This document shows, piece after piece, positions 25,061 to 36,962 of a stretch of DNA of 64,000 nucleotides. The DNA is taken from NCBI GenBank assembly GCA_030490835.1, contig CM059977.1, forward strand, positions 25,091,335 through 25,155,334. Reading direction: 5' to 3'. Position 1 is the first letter of the stretch. Every line of letters begins with the position of its first letter. Under the pieces are notes generated by a model. The model saw only the letters and a list, made by a program, of their open reading frames with translations. It made no database searches and was not told where the DNA came from. Both the position numbers and the translations under genes were made by a program. The stretch is from Annona cherimola (lineage: Eukaryota > Streptophyta > Magnoliopsida > Magnoliales > Annonaceae).

Positions 25061-26064
25061 ATTTTTTTTCCGTTTCGCGATCTAGCTCATACTAAAGACT
25101 CTTGGTCTAAACTCCAGACTATTACAGGCCCAGACATTTGGAGACAAAGCTCAGGCCAACCATTGTTGGCATCCATTCTTAAAATCTTCACCTTTTGAAC
25201 AAGGAGTGCGCAATCACTTCCATTTGCCTTCTCACTGCAGTTCTCTTTCTTGATCTTTCTCATCTTTCATTCACCACACCATTCCTCTCTCGCAAACAAT
25301 CAATCTCATTTGAATTGCAATTCCTTTTTGGCTGTCTTCCATTTTTCTATCTCAAAAAAAAAAAACTTCTCTTGCCTGTCGCAATGGATGAAGAATATGA
25401 TGTGATCATGCTCGGGACATGCCTCAAAGGGTGCATCCTCAGCGGCCTGCTGTCCGTTGATGGACTCAGAGTAATTCATGTCTTTCACTTCTCCTTCTGC
25501 ACTGAAACATTGCCGACGAAACTTCTGTTTCATTAATAATTGTCTGCATGTATACCCAAATCCTACATTGATGAGGCAGAAATTTGAAAAGTTACAAACA
25601 AACAAAAAAGGGGGAAAAAAAAAAGTTTAGAACAGCAGCCAGACTATGCACGAGAGAACCCACAATCTTTCTATCGTGTAAAAAGGTGGGGATTGAGGAA
25701 GATTAGTCAATATTCTTTTTTTGAATCTCCATTTGGATTTTGATGGGCAAATGTATTTCCAAACCCTGCGTTTTTCTATATTTACGTCCATCACAAGATC
25801 CAATGAACCATGCAATGCATTTTGAAGATACTTTCAGGACATATGATCAAATCCAATTAATTCAAATAACAGCGAGTCAGATTACGGACCATTGTCCACC
25901 GGAGCCAGTGTAATCTCCTTCTCATGATTTCACATTAGTACCTGGTCATACACCCAACACCTCAATGACCCAGCATCACTAGATGCTGTTCAAGCTTTTT
26001 CATCCATGATAATACAAATTTTACTGATCTAGCCCATTGATTCGGCATAATTTTATATAGGTTT

Positions 26065-26275
26065 TTGATTCAATACACTCAGGTGTAGTAAGCTTCGGTG
26101 CACCTGAGTGTAAAAATCCATTTTTTTTTATTGAAATTTTTTTATAAAATTATTAATCGTGTATTTAACCTATGCATTAAGTTTTACTATTTTTGAAAAC
26201 TTGTACATATTTTTTTATGCTCTAAAAAAATGGTATTTTAGTCATCCCTATTTTTAAAAAATAAAGAAATATGTA
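26065..26275. repeat. R2 repeat inside RabGDI intron 1
   Basis: Contains 'acactcaggtgtagtaagct', 'gtgcacctgagtgta', 'tattaatcgtgtatttaacc' and 'ggtattttagtcat', as in other R2 copies. It lies just upstream of the Copia element in the same intron. Confidence 0.5.
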
Positions 26276-26495
26276 CACTAGGTAACAGCCCTTTTATATA
26301 TAGATATCGCCGCTACTCTAATGGATGAGGCTTCGGTGTTCTGTTGGATACCCAGTTGAATTGGGCGGTTAGTGCTCGCTCGGAAATAGTTGAGGCTTAT
26401 TTGAGTTTTCCCCACTTATATCGACTCTGAATGCATGGATACATTTCATGACTAATGATAAGTTTATCCAAATTTTTATAATTTTGGGTGCGACA

Positions 26496-27013
26496 TGTTG
26501 GGAATTTTATAAATAAAATGCCGTTTCAAAATTTACAAGGCCACATGTAAGCGTTTTTCAACCTTTTGAATTCATAAAAAGTTGATATTAAATTCATGTT
26601 CAAGACAACCATTTTCAAATGTTTAATTCACGTAACGTTAATTTCAAACGTTATTTTACCCAAGCCTATATATATGGGTCTCTCCTTTGCTTGGAGAGAG
26701 ATTATTTTCTTGCTCGCATTTTCTTAATCACTTTCTCAAAAAGAAGTCTTGTGAAAATTTTCTTTTTGTTTTCCAATTCCATTCAAAGTTTGTTATTCTA
26801 TTATCAAGTGTGGAGATTGCTTCCGTTCTAGATTAGGTTTACTCTTTATATCCTGAAGGCAAGTTGTTATAACAATAAACAATTGTGATGGTGTAAATTT
26901 TGCCTTAAGTAAAGCAACGTTTGTAACACACGTTGAGTAGAAACTTATTTTCTGGTTTGATTAATTTTTCACTTTCCTTAATTTTATTTTCTTTTTAAGT
27001 ACCTGCCCCAACA
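26496..27013 (+). repeat. 5' LTR of the Copia element
   Basis: Begins TGTTGGG and ends CCCCAACA, a perfect short inverted end pair. A TATA-like 'cctatatatatggg' lies at about 26664-26677, followed by T-rich leader sequence. It aligns with 31156-31645 over most of its length. Confidence 0.75.
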
Positions 27014-27225
27014 TTCTTAAGGCAAAATTTTTTTTTGATCTTATCTCTTTCTGTTATTTATAAATGGTCTTCCAATCATCCATCTTACCCATAAAGCCTG
27101 ATGTCTTAAAATTGGACTGTTGTGTCGGTACCAATTTCAAAAGATTGAAGCAACAACTTCATCTTTTCCTAACTCGAATTGGAGTTGTTTGCGCCCTCAC
27201 TATGCTAAAGACTTAAAGAAAAAAA

Positions 27226-27489
27226 ATGAAACACTGCAAGACAGCGAAGTGGGACATAGATAATTATATTTGCAAAGGGTACATCATTGAAGTGTTGTTC
27301 GACTCGCTATTCAAAGTGTACAAATATGCGAATACGGTCAAAGAAATCTGGGATTCGCTTATACACAAATACAATACTGATGATGCAAGAGTCAAATGGT
27401 TTGTAGTAAGCGATTTCCTTAATTATACTATGATTGATGATAAATTAATTCTTGATCAAGTTCAAGAGATTGAATATATCATCAATTAA
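27226..27489 (+). pseudogene. Copia gag-like remnant
   Basis: An 88-codon open segment with the pattern of Copia gag (UBN2-type): a region with EIWDSLIHKYNT, then DFLNYTMIDDK. It ends at a stop where a normal gag would continue; recognisable gag-like sequence (GSKMDESILVGAIIEKLL) resumes just after the stop. It is only a fragment of the polyprotein. Confidence 0.65.
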
Positions 27490-27694
27490 CTTGGGTCACA
27501 GGGCAGTAAGATGGATGAATCTATTCTTGTTGGTGCGATTATTGAAAAATTGCTACGTAGTTGGAAACCACAGCAAAAGTCTAAAACAAACAAAATGATC
27601 CTTGAGATTAGATAATCTTGCTCTTAATCTTTGTACTAAAGAGAAATCAAGAAAAAATGAAAAGAAAGAAGAATAAGTTCAATCTACAGCGCAT

Positions 27695-28471
27695 ATGGTT
27701 GAAACTCAAAACCAGGTGACAGTTAGCAATAATCAGCTCTCTACCCTTACTAATATACTTCATGTGCCAGAAATTTGTAAAAAATCAGTCTCAGTTAGCC
27801 TTCTTAGGAAATATAATTTTAAATTAATATTTAAGTCAAACCAAATTATTATTACTAAGGGTAGTCTTTTTATTGGGAAAGGTTATGTTGTAGACAACAT
27901 ATTTTGTTTGAATTGAATAATGGATCATCTTCTTTTACTTATATTGTTGGTTCTTTTTCTTTATGACATGATAGACTAGGTCATGTTAATTTTAGAAGTA
28001 TGAACACCATGATGAAATTAGGATTAATTCGTAGATCTTCAAATGAATCATCTGATAAATGTAAAATGTGTTCAAACTAAGATTACTAAAAAGTCATTTT
28101 AAAAAGTAGAAAGAAATTCAGAATTATTTGGCTTAATTCATTCTGATATCCATGATATGGAAAGTGACCTAACAAGAGGTGGTAAAAGGTATTTTATGAC
28201 ATTTGTAGATAATTTTAGTAAATATACATATGTTTATTTGCTAAGAACTAAAGATAACGCCTTAGAAAAATTCAAATTTTATAAACTTGAAGTTGAAAAT
28301 CAACTTAGTAAAACCATTAAATCTCTAAAATCAGATAGATATGGTAAATATTTATCAAGTAACTTTAATAATTTTTGTGAAAATGTTGGCATAATTCATC
28401 ACGTAACAACCTTTTATACACCTCAACAGAATGTAACAACAGAAAGAAAAAGCAGAACATCAGTCGAATAG
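27695..28471 (+). pseudogene. Copia pre-integrase and integrase remnant
   Basis: 27695-27916 holds a protease/pre-integrase-like end (LTNILHVPEICKKSVSVS, then FIGKGYVVDN). 28157-28471 holds an integrase core start (GGKRYFMTFVDNFSKYT) with further conserved parts (SLKSDRYGKY, FYTPQQN). The two are separated by stops and frame changes. In intact copies these form one continuous polyprotein. Confidence 0.7.
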
Positions 28472-29099
28472 TAAATCCAATGTTAATAAATACAGACCTA
28501 AATAAACGCTGGTGGGGTGAAGCTTTATTAACAGCTTGTCACATTTTTAACAAAATCTCACACAAGAAAACAAAATTTACTCCTTATGAATTACGGAAAA
28601 ATAAGATGCCTAATCTTAAATATCTATGAGTTTAAGGTTGTAGAGCCCTAGTAAGATTGTCTAATCCTAAAAGACCCAAATTAGAAAAAAGAAAAATATA
28701 ATGCATATTTTTAAGTTATACAATCAATAGTAAAATCTATAGATTTGTAGTGATAGAACCTAAACAAAATACTATTATTGAATCTAGATATGCTGATTTT
28801 TATGAAAACAGTTATAAATCAATTCCTAAGTTTGGTAACAGTGATGAAGCTTCTTCTTCTCAATAGTTAGATAAGTCTATAAGTAATGATTCTGCATCTA
28901 TAGATAAACTAATAGAAGATAATAATGAAAATATTAAAAGAAGTAAAAGAGCTAGGAAAGATACTTATAATCGCTTTGGGGCTGATTTTCAGCTATATCT
29001 TATAGAATGATCCAAAGATAATATAAATAAGGAGCACATGGTTTTTTTCATACCGAAGAAGATTCATCTACTTATGAAGAGGTTATGAAATCTCCAGAT

Positions 29100-30640
29100 G
29101 CATCATACTAGAAAGAAGCAATCCAAGATAAAATGAATTCAATAATGAGAAATGGAACTTGGATATTAGTTGATTTACCACTAAAATCTAAACCTATAGG
29201 TTGTAAATGAATTTTTAACAAGAAACTAAAAGTTGATGGCTTAATTGATAAATTTAAAACTAAGTTAGTAGCTAAGAAATTTAGGCAAAAAGAAGGTACA
29301 GATTTCTTTAACATCTATTTTCAACCATTAGATTATTAATGGTCCTAGCTTCAATATATCACTTAGAAATTTACCAAATGGATGTAAAAACTGCATTTGT
29401 AAATGGAGATTTAGATGAAGAAATTTATATTGAACAACGTGAATAATTCATAATGCCTAGATAAAAATAAGAAAATTTACAAACTGATAAAATTATTATA
29501 TGGTTTAAAACAACCACCTAAGCAATGATATGAAAATTTTAATTAAGTTGTGTTATCAAATAGATTTAAATTAAGCCAATCAAATAAATGTGTTTACAGT
29601 AAATTTATGCAAATAGAGGTGTTATTATTTGTCTATATGTGAATAATATGCTCATTTTTGGAATTGACATTGATATTATTAAAGAAATTAAAAGCTTCTT
29701 GTCAATTAATTTTCATATGAAAGATATGGCAATGCAGATGCTATTCTTGACATCAAGATTATCAAACATGATAATGTATTTTCTCTTTCCTAATCGCGTT
29801 ATATTGAAAAGATACTCAAGCAGTTTAACCATTTCGATACGGGTATAGCCTCAACTTCCTTTGCTTACAGCATTAAGTTGTGTAAAAATGATGAAAGATC
29901 TGTAGCTCAACTTGAGTATATCAAAGTGATTAGAAGTTTGACATATGTCATATATTGTACTTGACCAGATATTACTTATGTTGTAGGTGTACTTAGCAAG
30001 TTCACTAGTAATCCAAGATATACACATTGAAATGTAATTTATAGGGTATTAAAATATTTTAAAAAGACCATCACTTATGCATTACATTTTAGTGGTGAGC
30101 CCACAATATTAGAAATATTAGAAGGGTACAGTGATGTGAGTTGAATTTCAGACACCGAGGAACCTATGTCTACTAGTGGTTGGATTTTTACCTTTGGGGG
30201 AGCTGCTGTTTCTTGGGCTTCCAAAAAGCAAACCTGCATTACACATTCTACCATGGAATCCAAATTCCTTGTCTTGGCTGTAACAAAAAAAGAAGTAGAA
30301 TGACTTAGAAATTTACTATTTGAAACTCCTATTTGGCCTAAATCCATATCTCCTATCTATTTACATTATAACAGTGAAACAACATTATCAAGAGTATAAA
30401 ACAAAACTTACAACGGTAAATCAAGACATATTACATTAAGACACAACTATGTAAGAAAATTGCTCCAAGATGGAGTGGTAAATATTAATTTTGTAAGATC
30501 AAATGAAAACTTGGTAGACCCGCTTACAAAAAGTCTTACTCGGAATGTGGTATGGAAAACAGCAAGAGGGATGAGACTTAAATTTACATGTAATGAGTTG
30601 CAATTACTAAAACTTAACTCTAAGCTTGTAGCCCAAGTCT
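29100..30640 (+). pseudogene. Copia reverse transcriptase and RNase H remnant
   Basis: Recognisable blocks in different frames: a KLIKLLYGLKQPPKQ-type block near 29475-29525, the YVNNMLIFG catalytic-site region near 29636 (where an active enzyme would have YVDD), and an RNase H end near 30165-30290 with STSGWIFTFGGAAVSWASKK. Several in-frame stops interrupt them. The terminal block 'HYVREL'-like lies near 30440-30470. Confidence 0.7.
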
Positions 30641-31155
30641 AGAGTTCAATGAACAAAGTACGTTATTTCGCAGCTTGCAAGCACTGATTATATTTATTTA
30701 ATTTATTTTGCATCCCTCAGGCAGTGCTTGGTTCTTGTGATGTATTTATGAGGATGAGTGTATTATACTCTTAATAGATTTAAAACTTTTATGTTGGGAT
30801 ATTTAATTATGGGATACTCAAAATAGATCCACCTATATGAGTGTTGAAAGTGAAGTCGTTTCTATTTTCAAAGTGTGTGGGTTCGCTTTGAGATACTCAT
30901 CAAACTAGGATACTGACACACGACCATAACGTGTCACCTTTGTAAATACTTGATACAATTTTGAAAATTTATATGTGAAATATATCAAATCTATCAAATA
31001 GGGTCGATAGTTGAAAGCCTCGGTTACTACACACCTCGGTAGATCTTGATATATTTTTATTAGATAAAGGTTTAAGTCTTTCTGACACCTTCAACTATGT
31101 ATGAGATTTCCTTAGCTTAAATGAAGTTAATTTTATTTTGAAAATGGCCGGAGAA

Positions 31156-31645
31156 TGTTGGGAATTTCGTAAATAAAATACTATTGCAGAATTTACGTGG
31201 CCACATGCAAACATTTTTCAACCTTTTGAATTCACATAACGTTGATATTAAATTCATGTTCAAGGCAACCGTTTTCAAATGCTGAATTCATGTAACGTCA
31301 ATTTCAAACGTTATTTTACCCAAGCCTATATATATGGGTCTCTCCTTTGCTTGGAGAGACACATCATTTTCTCACCTGCATCCTCTTATTCACTAGTGTT
31401 CTCAAAAAGAAGCCTTGTGAAATTTTTCTCCTTGTTTTCCAATTTCATTCAAAGTTTACTATTCTATTATCAAGTGTTTGGAATCTAGAATGGAGGCGAT
31501 TTCTACTCTAAATTAGGTTCACTCTTTGTATCCCAGAGGCAAGTTACTATAACCCTAAACAGCTGTGAGGGTACAAATTTTGCCTTAAGGAAGGTGACGT
31601 TTGTAAATTTTTAGTGTCAAATCTCTAGTTACGTCTGCCCAAGGT
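31156..31645 (+). repeat. 3' LTR of the Copia element
   Basis: Begins TGTTGGG like the 5' LTR and is collinear with it to about 31612. The last part is shorter and diverged, and I place the end at the CCCAAGG word. The precise 3' border is uncertain. Confidence 0.65.
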
Positions 31646-34600
31646 ACATAAATTTCTAGAATTTTAGAATTAAGCTGCAATATTTTCTAGTGTCAAATCC
31701 GAACTCTCTCTTGTCACTATTGAGTTTTCTGAGATTGATTTAATTTGTTTCTTGTTACAAAGGTTTTGCATATGGACCGAAATGACTACTATGGAGGAGA
31801 ATCTACCTCACTCAATCTCAATCAGGTGTCTATGCCATTCATAATAATACAAGTACGGTGTCTGCTTATTGCATTATCCTACAAGATATCTCATTTTTCC
31901 TCGTATTTTAGCTTTGGAAGCGATTTAGGGGTGACAATCAGCCTCCAAAAAATTTGGGTTGGCAAGGAGTACAACGTTGATATGATCTTCAAGGCAAACA
32001 AGGATTTTCTTCTACTTTTTCTTTTTTGTTTTAAAAAAGAAAAACGGAAAATGTTAGGAGGAGGGAATTAACTACTAGGCGTTCACCAGATAACCACATA
32101 TCGTTAAATGATTGTAACATTCTGTTTGGCTTTGTAATGAGCAATGTCGAACCTTTGTGGTGTTGATGTAGAAGCTCTAAGATTGCAAAAGCATTGTAAA
32201 ATATCCTTTCACCCTCATTTTAAATTGAACTATTTGTAACTAGCGATATTTATAGCTCAATACCAATTAATCTTTCTTTTAATAAGCAAAAAAGAAATAT
32301 CTATTTCTTCTTATTTACTTTATTTTTAATATCACTCTCACCTAAATGACTTTATGATATTCTCTTTGACACTATAGTTTTGAAAGATATTAGACTATTA
32401 CATCTTTATGTCCTGTGGCAGTTCATGATGGCTAATGGGGCTCTGGTTCATGTCCTAATCCACACTAATGTCACCAAGTATTTGAATTTTAAGGCTGTTG
32501 ATGGCAGTTTCGTGTACAATCAAGGGAAGGTAAATCATTTCGAATCCCGTATTTCTACTTATTTGTCATTTCCTTGTGACAGTGTATTAATTAGAGTACC
32601 TCATGTAGTTGCTTCCAACTTATATTTTGATGTTCTAACAACCATCGGATTCATGAAGTTTCAGCTACTGATGTAGAGGCACTGCAATCCCAATTGATCG
32701 GTCTGTTTGAAAAGCGACATGCTCGGAAGTTCTTCATTTATGTTCAAGATTATGAAGAGAATGATCCAAAATCCCATGAAGGACTGGATCTCAACAAAGT
32801 TACAGCAAGAGAAGTTATTTCGTATTTCTCTTTTCTTCACCTCCATTCTGCATGTTTTAGTTAGCTGCTTGTTAAAAACAATCATTAATTCCCAATTGGA
32901 CAGCCAGAGTCTTGGGTTGTGTGAACTGCCAAAACTTACTAAAATGAAAATGTTTTGTTGGAGCTCTTCAAAGTTCTTTAAATGAGCCCTGGATATAGGG
33001 TTATGTTGTAGAGATATAAAACAAAATTTATGTATTATCTGCATCGAAAACTATTAATATCAATATTTCTTTTGTTATTTTTGGAACTTCTGCATGTAGA
33101 AAATATGGGCTAGAAGATGACACGATTGACTTTATCGGTCATGCAATCGCCCTTGACAGAGATGATCGCTATCTGGATGAGCCTACAATTGTGAAAAGAA
33201 TGAAGGTGAAAAGCCTAGCGGTTATTTCCCCATATGAGTTCTAATTGTTTTACCATCAAACCAAGTATTCCATCGGAATCTGTCTTACTTCCACATTTCC
33301 ATTAGATTGTCCAATTGCTTCCTTTTGTCATTCGCATACACTATATGAAAATCCGTAAAGAAGTATGATTGTACTTCCTCAAAAATCTGAAGTGTCACTG
33401 TGTTATCGAGAACTTCTCGTATTACATTCTATTCTTTCTGAATTATAAGTAAGAGGATTCTAACAGAGGTTGTAGTTTGATTGGTTGTTATTAGGGTTTC
33501 ACTTTCTCTGTACTACATGGGAGACTAACAAGTTTAATGTTTGTCTTCTTCATTAGCTCTATCCAGAGTCCCTGGCAAGATTTCAAGGGCCATCCCCATA
33601 TATTTACCCTTTATATGGATTGGGTGAACTTCCACAGGTCTGGCTCATCTAAATTTGTTCTGAAATACCTTTGGTAAGCTTGTTAAATGCTTTGATGTTG
33701 TTATTCCTTTACGTGCGGGCGTTTGCTCGATTGAGTACCGTTTATTGTGGCACCTATATGCTCAACAAACCAAATTGCAAGGTACTTCTATTCAATCCCA
33801 CCCTATCGAATCTCTCATTGCCACTCTCCAGTGCCACAAAGACGTGTCATGTTTACCACAAAACTACTATTGTTTTGTGCTTGAGAATCAGAACCAAGCA
33901 AAAGAGCTATATCTGCATTGTGTGCTCTGTTTTACTTTCGTTGAGACTTATCAAGCTGTCATACTAATGGAGAATTTTTATTTTCTTACTTCTTCTAGTT
34001 CAATGAAATCCAATCTGATGCCTTAATTCAAAGCATGAGAGCAAGGGAACAGAAGAACAATAGAAATAGAAGAACTAAAAACTACAGTATAAATATATAT
34101 AACGAAACAAATTATGTGGCATGCTGCAGATTATCATAGTTTGTGTTCCCTGCAATACATTTTTCTCTATTAACTGAATCATTTCTCGTTCACTACCTAT
34201 CATCTTAATACCATCAACGGCTTCCACTGACTATAGCAAATTGTACACTAGATAGTGTTTGATGAAAATGGGAAAGCTTGTGGTGTGACATCTGAGGGAG
34301 AAACTGCCAAGTGCAAGAAAATTGTTTGTGATCCTTCCTACCTGCCTGATAAGGTAAGATATGATTTTTTCAGGAATGAGTCCATGGCACTTTGTAAAAT
34401 TATCAAATAAACCTTGAATCATGGCAACTATTTCCAACAGGTTCGGAAGGTTGGAAGAGTGGCTCGTGCCATATGCATAATGAGTCATCCCATCCTAGAT
34501 ACAAAAGACGCTAACTTAGCGCAACTTATCCTACCACAGAAACAGCTTGGACATAAATCAGACGTATGTTTTCAGTGCTTCCTCTACTTAGATTACATAA

Positions 34601-35904
34601 AATGTATTTGGACGCATACAAGTGATGATTGACTACACAGTCAAGCAAATAGTGTCCAATAAATCCATCACTTGCCAATAGTTTTGAAACTGGTATAAGC
34701 AATGTAATGTTGGCTGCTGGATTGCCTAAAGCCTTCTTATAATTCCTTGCCTGAATTGTAGGTACCTGTCTTGCTATTCTTATGCTCACAATTGCTCCAA
34801 AAGGAAAGTACATTGCCTTTATTTCAACCGAAGCTGAGACCGACAATCCAGAGACAGTTGAAACCTGGAATAGATCTTCAAGGACCTGTAAAAGAGGCAT
34901 TTTTTGACATCTATGACAGATATGAACCTATCAACAAGGATAATGGAGACACTTGCTTCATATCCACTGTTATTATACACGAAAACTTGTTCATTCTGTT
35001 TCATTTATAAGAAAGTTGGATGCCTGATAATATTTGGATGCTTAGTCAATAAAATAATACTTAATAACATTCTGATTTTGATAAGCAAGCAAAATGGGCT
35101 CTTCCAACCTGAATAAAATGAATTGGATTCAACTCAGCTGACCATGCCATTATTGCCTAAATATGTCAAAGAAATAAGTGATTGAATTTTTCTTCCATTT
35201 TGTTTTTTTGTGCAACCTTTGTTATGCACTTAAATTGCACCTCGCGGAGTTATGATGCAACATCGCACTTTGAGTCAACTATAGAAGATGCGATTGACAT
35301 GTATTGTCAAATAACTGGAAAGGTAACTTGTTTTCAAAAGTGTTTGAGTAAGTAATTCAAATAACTGATGATTGTATAGAAAGAAATGCAAGACTCATTT
35401 TAATGATTTTTTTTTTTGTCTTGCTTCCTAGTTCAAGTTCTTGATCTCAGTGTGGACCTGAGTGCTGCAAGCGCCGCTGCTGAAGAATGAATTTGTATCT
35501 TTCTACAATTTTATAGTACAGAAAAGGCTCTTCAGGGCCTTCAGAATCATGATTTTTTTTAATTTATTTCTTTCTCCTCACTTATCTTGTTAGTCATCAA
35601 AAAAATTTTGCTCTGAACTTCTAATTTAACTTTCTTTTTGTAGAGAAATACATTTCGATATCTACAATGGTCTCCTGAAACTTCGTATTCAAATCCATCT
35701 TTGGAAAGTTTGTTGGCTCATAGTGAGTACTAGTGTCCCGCTGTCTAACTTTTTGCTGTTTTTCAAAATGATAATTTCAGACTTTGTAATGCTTTCTAAA
35801 CTCACTACCACACTATCTAAACTGTTTGTGTTCGGATGAAGCAACACCAGCTATATAGTGTTTTTCTGACCCATATGTAACTAAACTAGGAAGGTTTGAA
35901 CCCA

Positions 35905-36009
35905 GTGCTTTAACACAGCTGGTGCTTGTTCTAGGCAATATCCCAGTTGTCCCAGGTTCGAATCTGGGTGGGAGAGCTTTGTCTCCCATTTGAGGAGCGC
36001 AGTCTCTTG
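35905..36009 (+). mobile_element. tRNA-derived SINE piece
   Basis: An A-box-like 'aacacagctggtgcttg' (35912-35928) is followed by a perfect tRNA-type T-arm and B-box, 'cccaggttcgaatctggg' (35951-35968). The usual anticodon and acceptor arms cannot be folded, so this is not a functional tRNA gene. It sits 0.4 kb after the RabGDI stop and is cut off by the solo LTR. Confidence 0.55.
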
Positions 36010-36957
36010 TGTTGAGTTACGGTGTTTTGACAATAGACAGATTAAGAATTTAATGTTTGAAATGTGTTTGATTATATTTTGTTTGAGATGAATGATTATA
36101 ACAAATTAGCATGAAATTATATGTTGTGAATCAGTTGAGTTTTCTATAGATCTTTCACGGTTTTGGTTTAAAACTTTAATAATTTTAGTTTGAAACTTCA
36201 ATAGTTTTTGTTTTAAACTTCAACTGATTTGGTATCCAACTTCAACTGTTTTGAGTTGAAACTTCGATAGTTTTTGAACGCGATCCATAGATAAATTGGA
36301 TAATAACGTAGCAAATTGGTTAGTTTGTTATAATGAATTATTTTGGTTTGTTAAGTTGTTATAGATTGTCGAGAAAAATCCAATTGATTGCGGATTTTGT
36401 GGAGAAAATCTCTCTTGACAGTTTTAGATGTTAAAAGTTATAAATAAAGAATAAATTCCATTTAGAAATTCAATTCAAAGAGTCATTTCAAAAGTGCAAA
36501 TCTGTCTTAAGGCATTCTCTGTGATCTTCCGTCCATCTGTCAAAAGCAGCATATTGAAGATCGTCGTGACCATCCTACTAAAAGCTTCATCTCTGCGCTT
36601 CTAGGCTATTCAACCGGTTGTAAACTTTACTCTACCTTGAATTAGAGGCTGTCTAATTCAAGATGAAAACTTTCATTATGATTTGTGAAAAGCTTCACGT
36701 GCCACCTGGAGTAATTTGTGTAGTCCAAAAAACGATTGAAATCGTACCACTGTAACTCGAGTTCTAAGTTGACTAATGGAAACCTGAGTCAAGGCGTTGA
36801 CTTGAAGAGTAGAATAGGTGCATTAACCAAATCACTATAATTTGTGATGTCTTCTTTGAATTATTTTTCTGTAATGTGTAAAATCTATTCTATTCTTTCT
36901 TAGATCTTTCTTTGTGCTTTTGTCCCTTTCATTTATCAATTTCATACAGACCTAACA
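36010..36957 (+). mobile_element. Solo LTR, 948 bp, with TCTTG target duplication
   Basis: Begins TGTTGAG and ends CCTAACA. It is flanked by TCTTG at 36005-36009 and at 36958-36962, a perfect 5-bp duplication typical of LTR retroelements. Inside, a TATA-like 'ttataaataaagaataaa' is followed by leader-type sequence. There are no internal coding domains or second LTR, so recombination between two LTRs probably removed the body. It is different in sequence from the Copia LTRs in intron 1. Confidence 0.75.
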
Positions 36958-36962
36958 TCTTG

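Larger units (their letters stand above)
26496..31645 (+). mobile_element. Degenerate Ty1/Copia retrotransposon, both LTRs present
   Basis: About 5.15 kb, in the same orientation as the host gene. It has two LTRs, then gag-like, pre-integrase/integrase, reverse transcriptase and RNase H remnants in the Copia order (integrase before reverse transcriptase). The polyprotein is interrupted by many stops and frame changes, so the element is dead. The LTRs differ at about 22 of the first 205 positions by eye (roughly 11%), so insertion is old. A purine-rich tract (GGCCGGAGAA) sits just before the 3' LTR, as expected for second-strand priming. No matching target duplication is visible: CGACA is on the left and TACAT on the right. 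Confidence 0.85.
25384..35490 (+). pseudogene. Rab GDP-dissociation inhibitor (RabGDI) pseudogene, 13 exon blocks
   Basis: RabGDI extracts GDP-bound Rab GTPases from membranes in the cytosol. Exon blocks: 25384-25470, 31763-31825, 31912-31993, 32422-32529, 32649-32821, 33100-33205, 33557-33637, 33719-33781, 34252-34353, 34441-34563, 34762-34968, 35248-35322, 35437-35490. They cover the whole family from [11 protein letters not shown] to the usual C-terminus SVDLSAASAAAEE, with hallmark blocks such as MDRNDYYGGES and SLARFQG. Breaks: about 2 bases lost in exon 3 (near 31960-31970); three 2-base losses in exon 11 (its start, near 34795, near 34862); one base lost at the start of exon 13. The acceptors before exons 5, 8 and 12 read GG instead of AG, and the exon 3 donor is GC. 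The first conserved motif reads GTCLKG where plant GDIs have GTGLKE. Introns are kept, so this is a duplicated or unitary pseudogene, not a processed copy. Intron 1 is swollen by a Copia element. Assembly error could explain single indels but not the whole set. Confidence 0.85.

Noticed and set aside
31745..32071. 108-codon frame as an independent gene
   Set aside because: It runs through RabGDI exon 2, an intron and part of exon 3; only the exon parts match a family.
35951..35968. Perfect tRNA T-arm, candidate tRNA gene
   Set aside because: No acceptor stem or complete cloverleaf can be folded around it. A SINE fragment explains it better.
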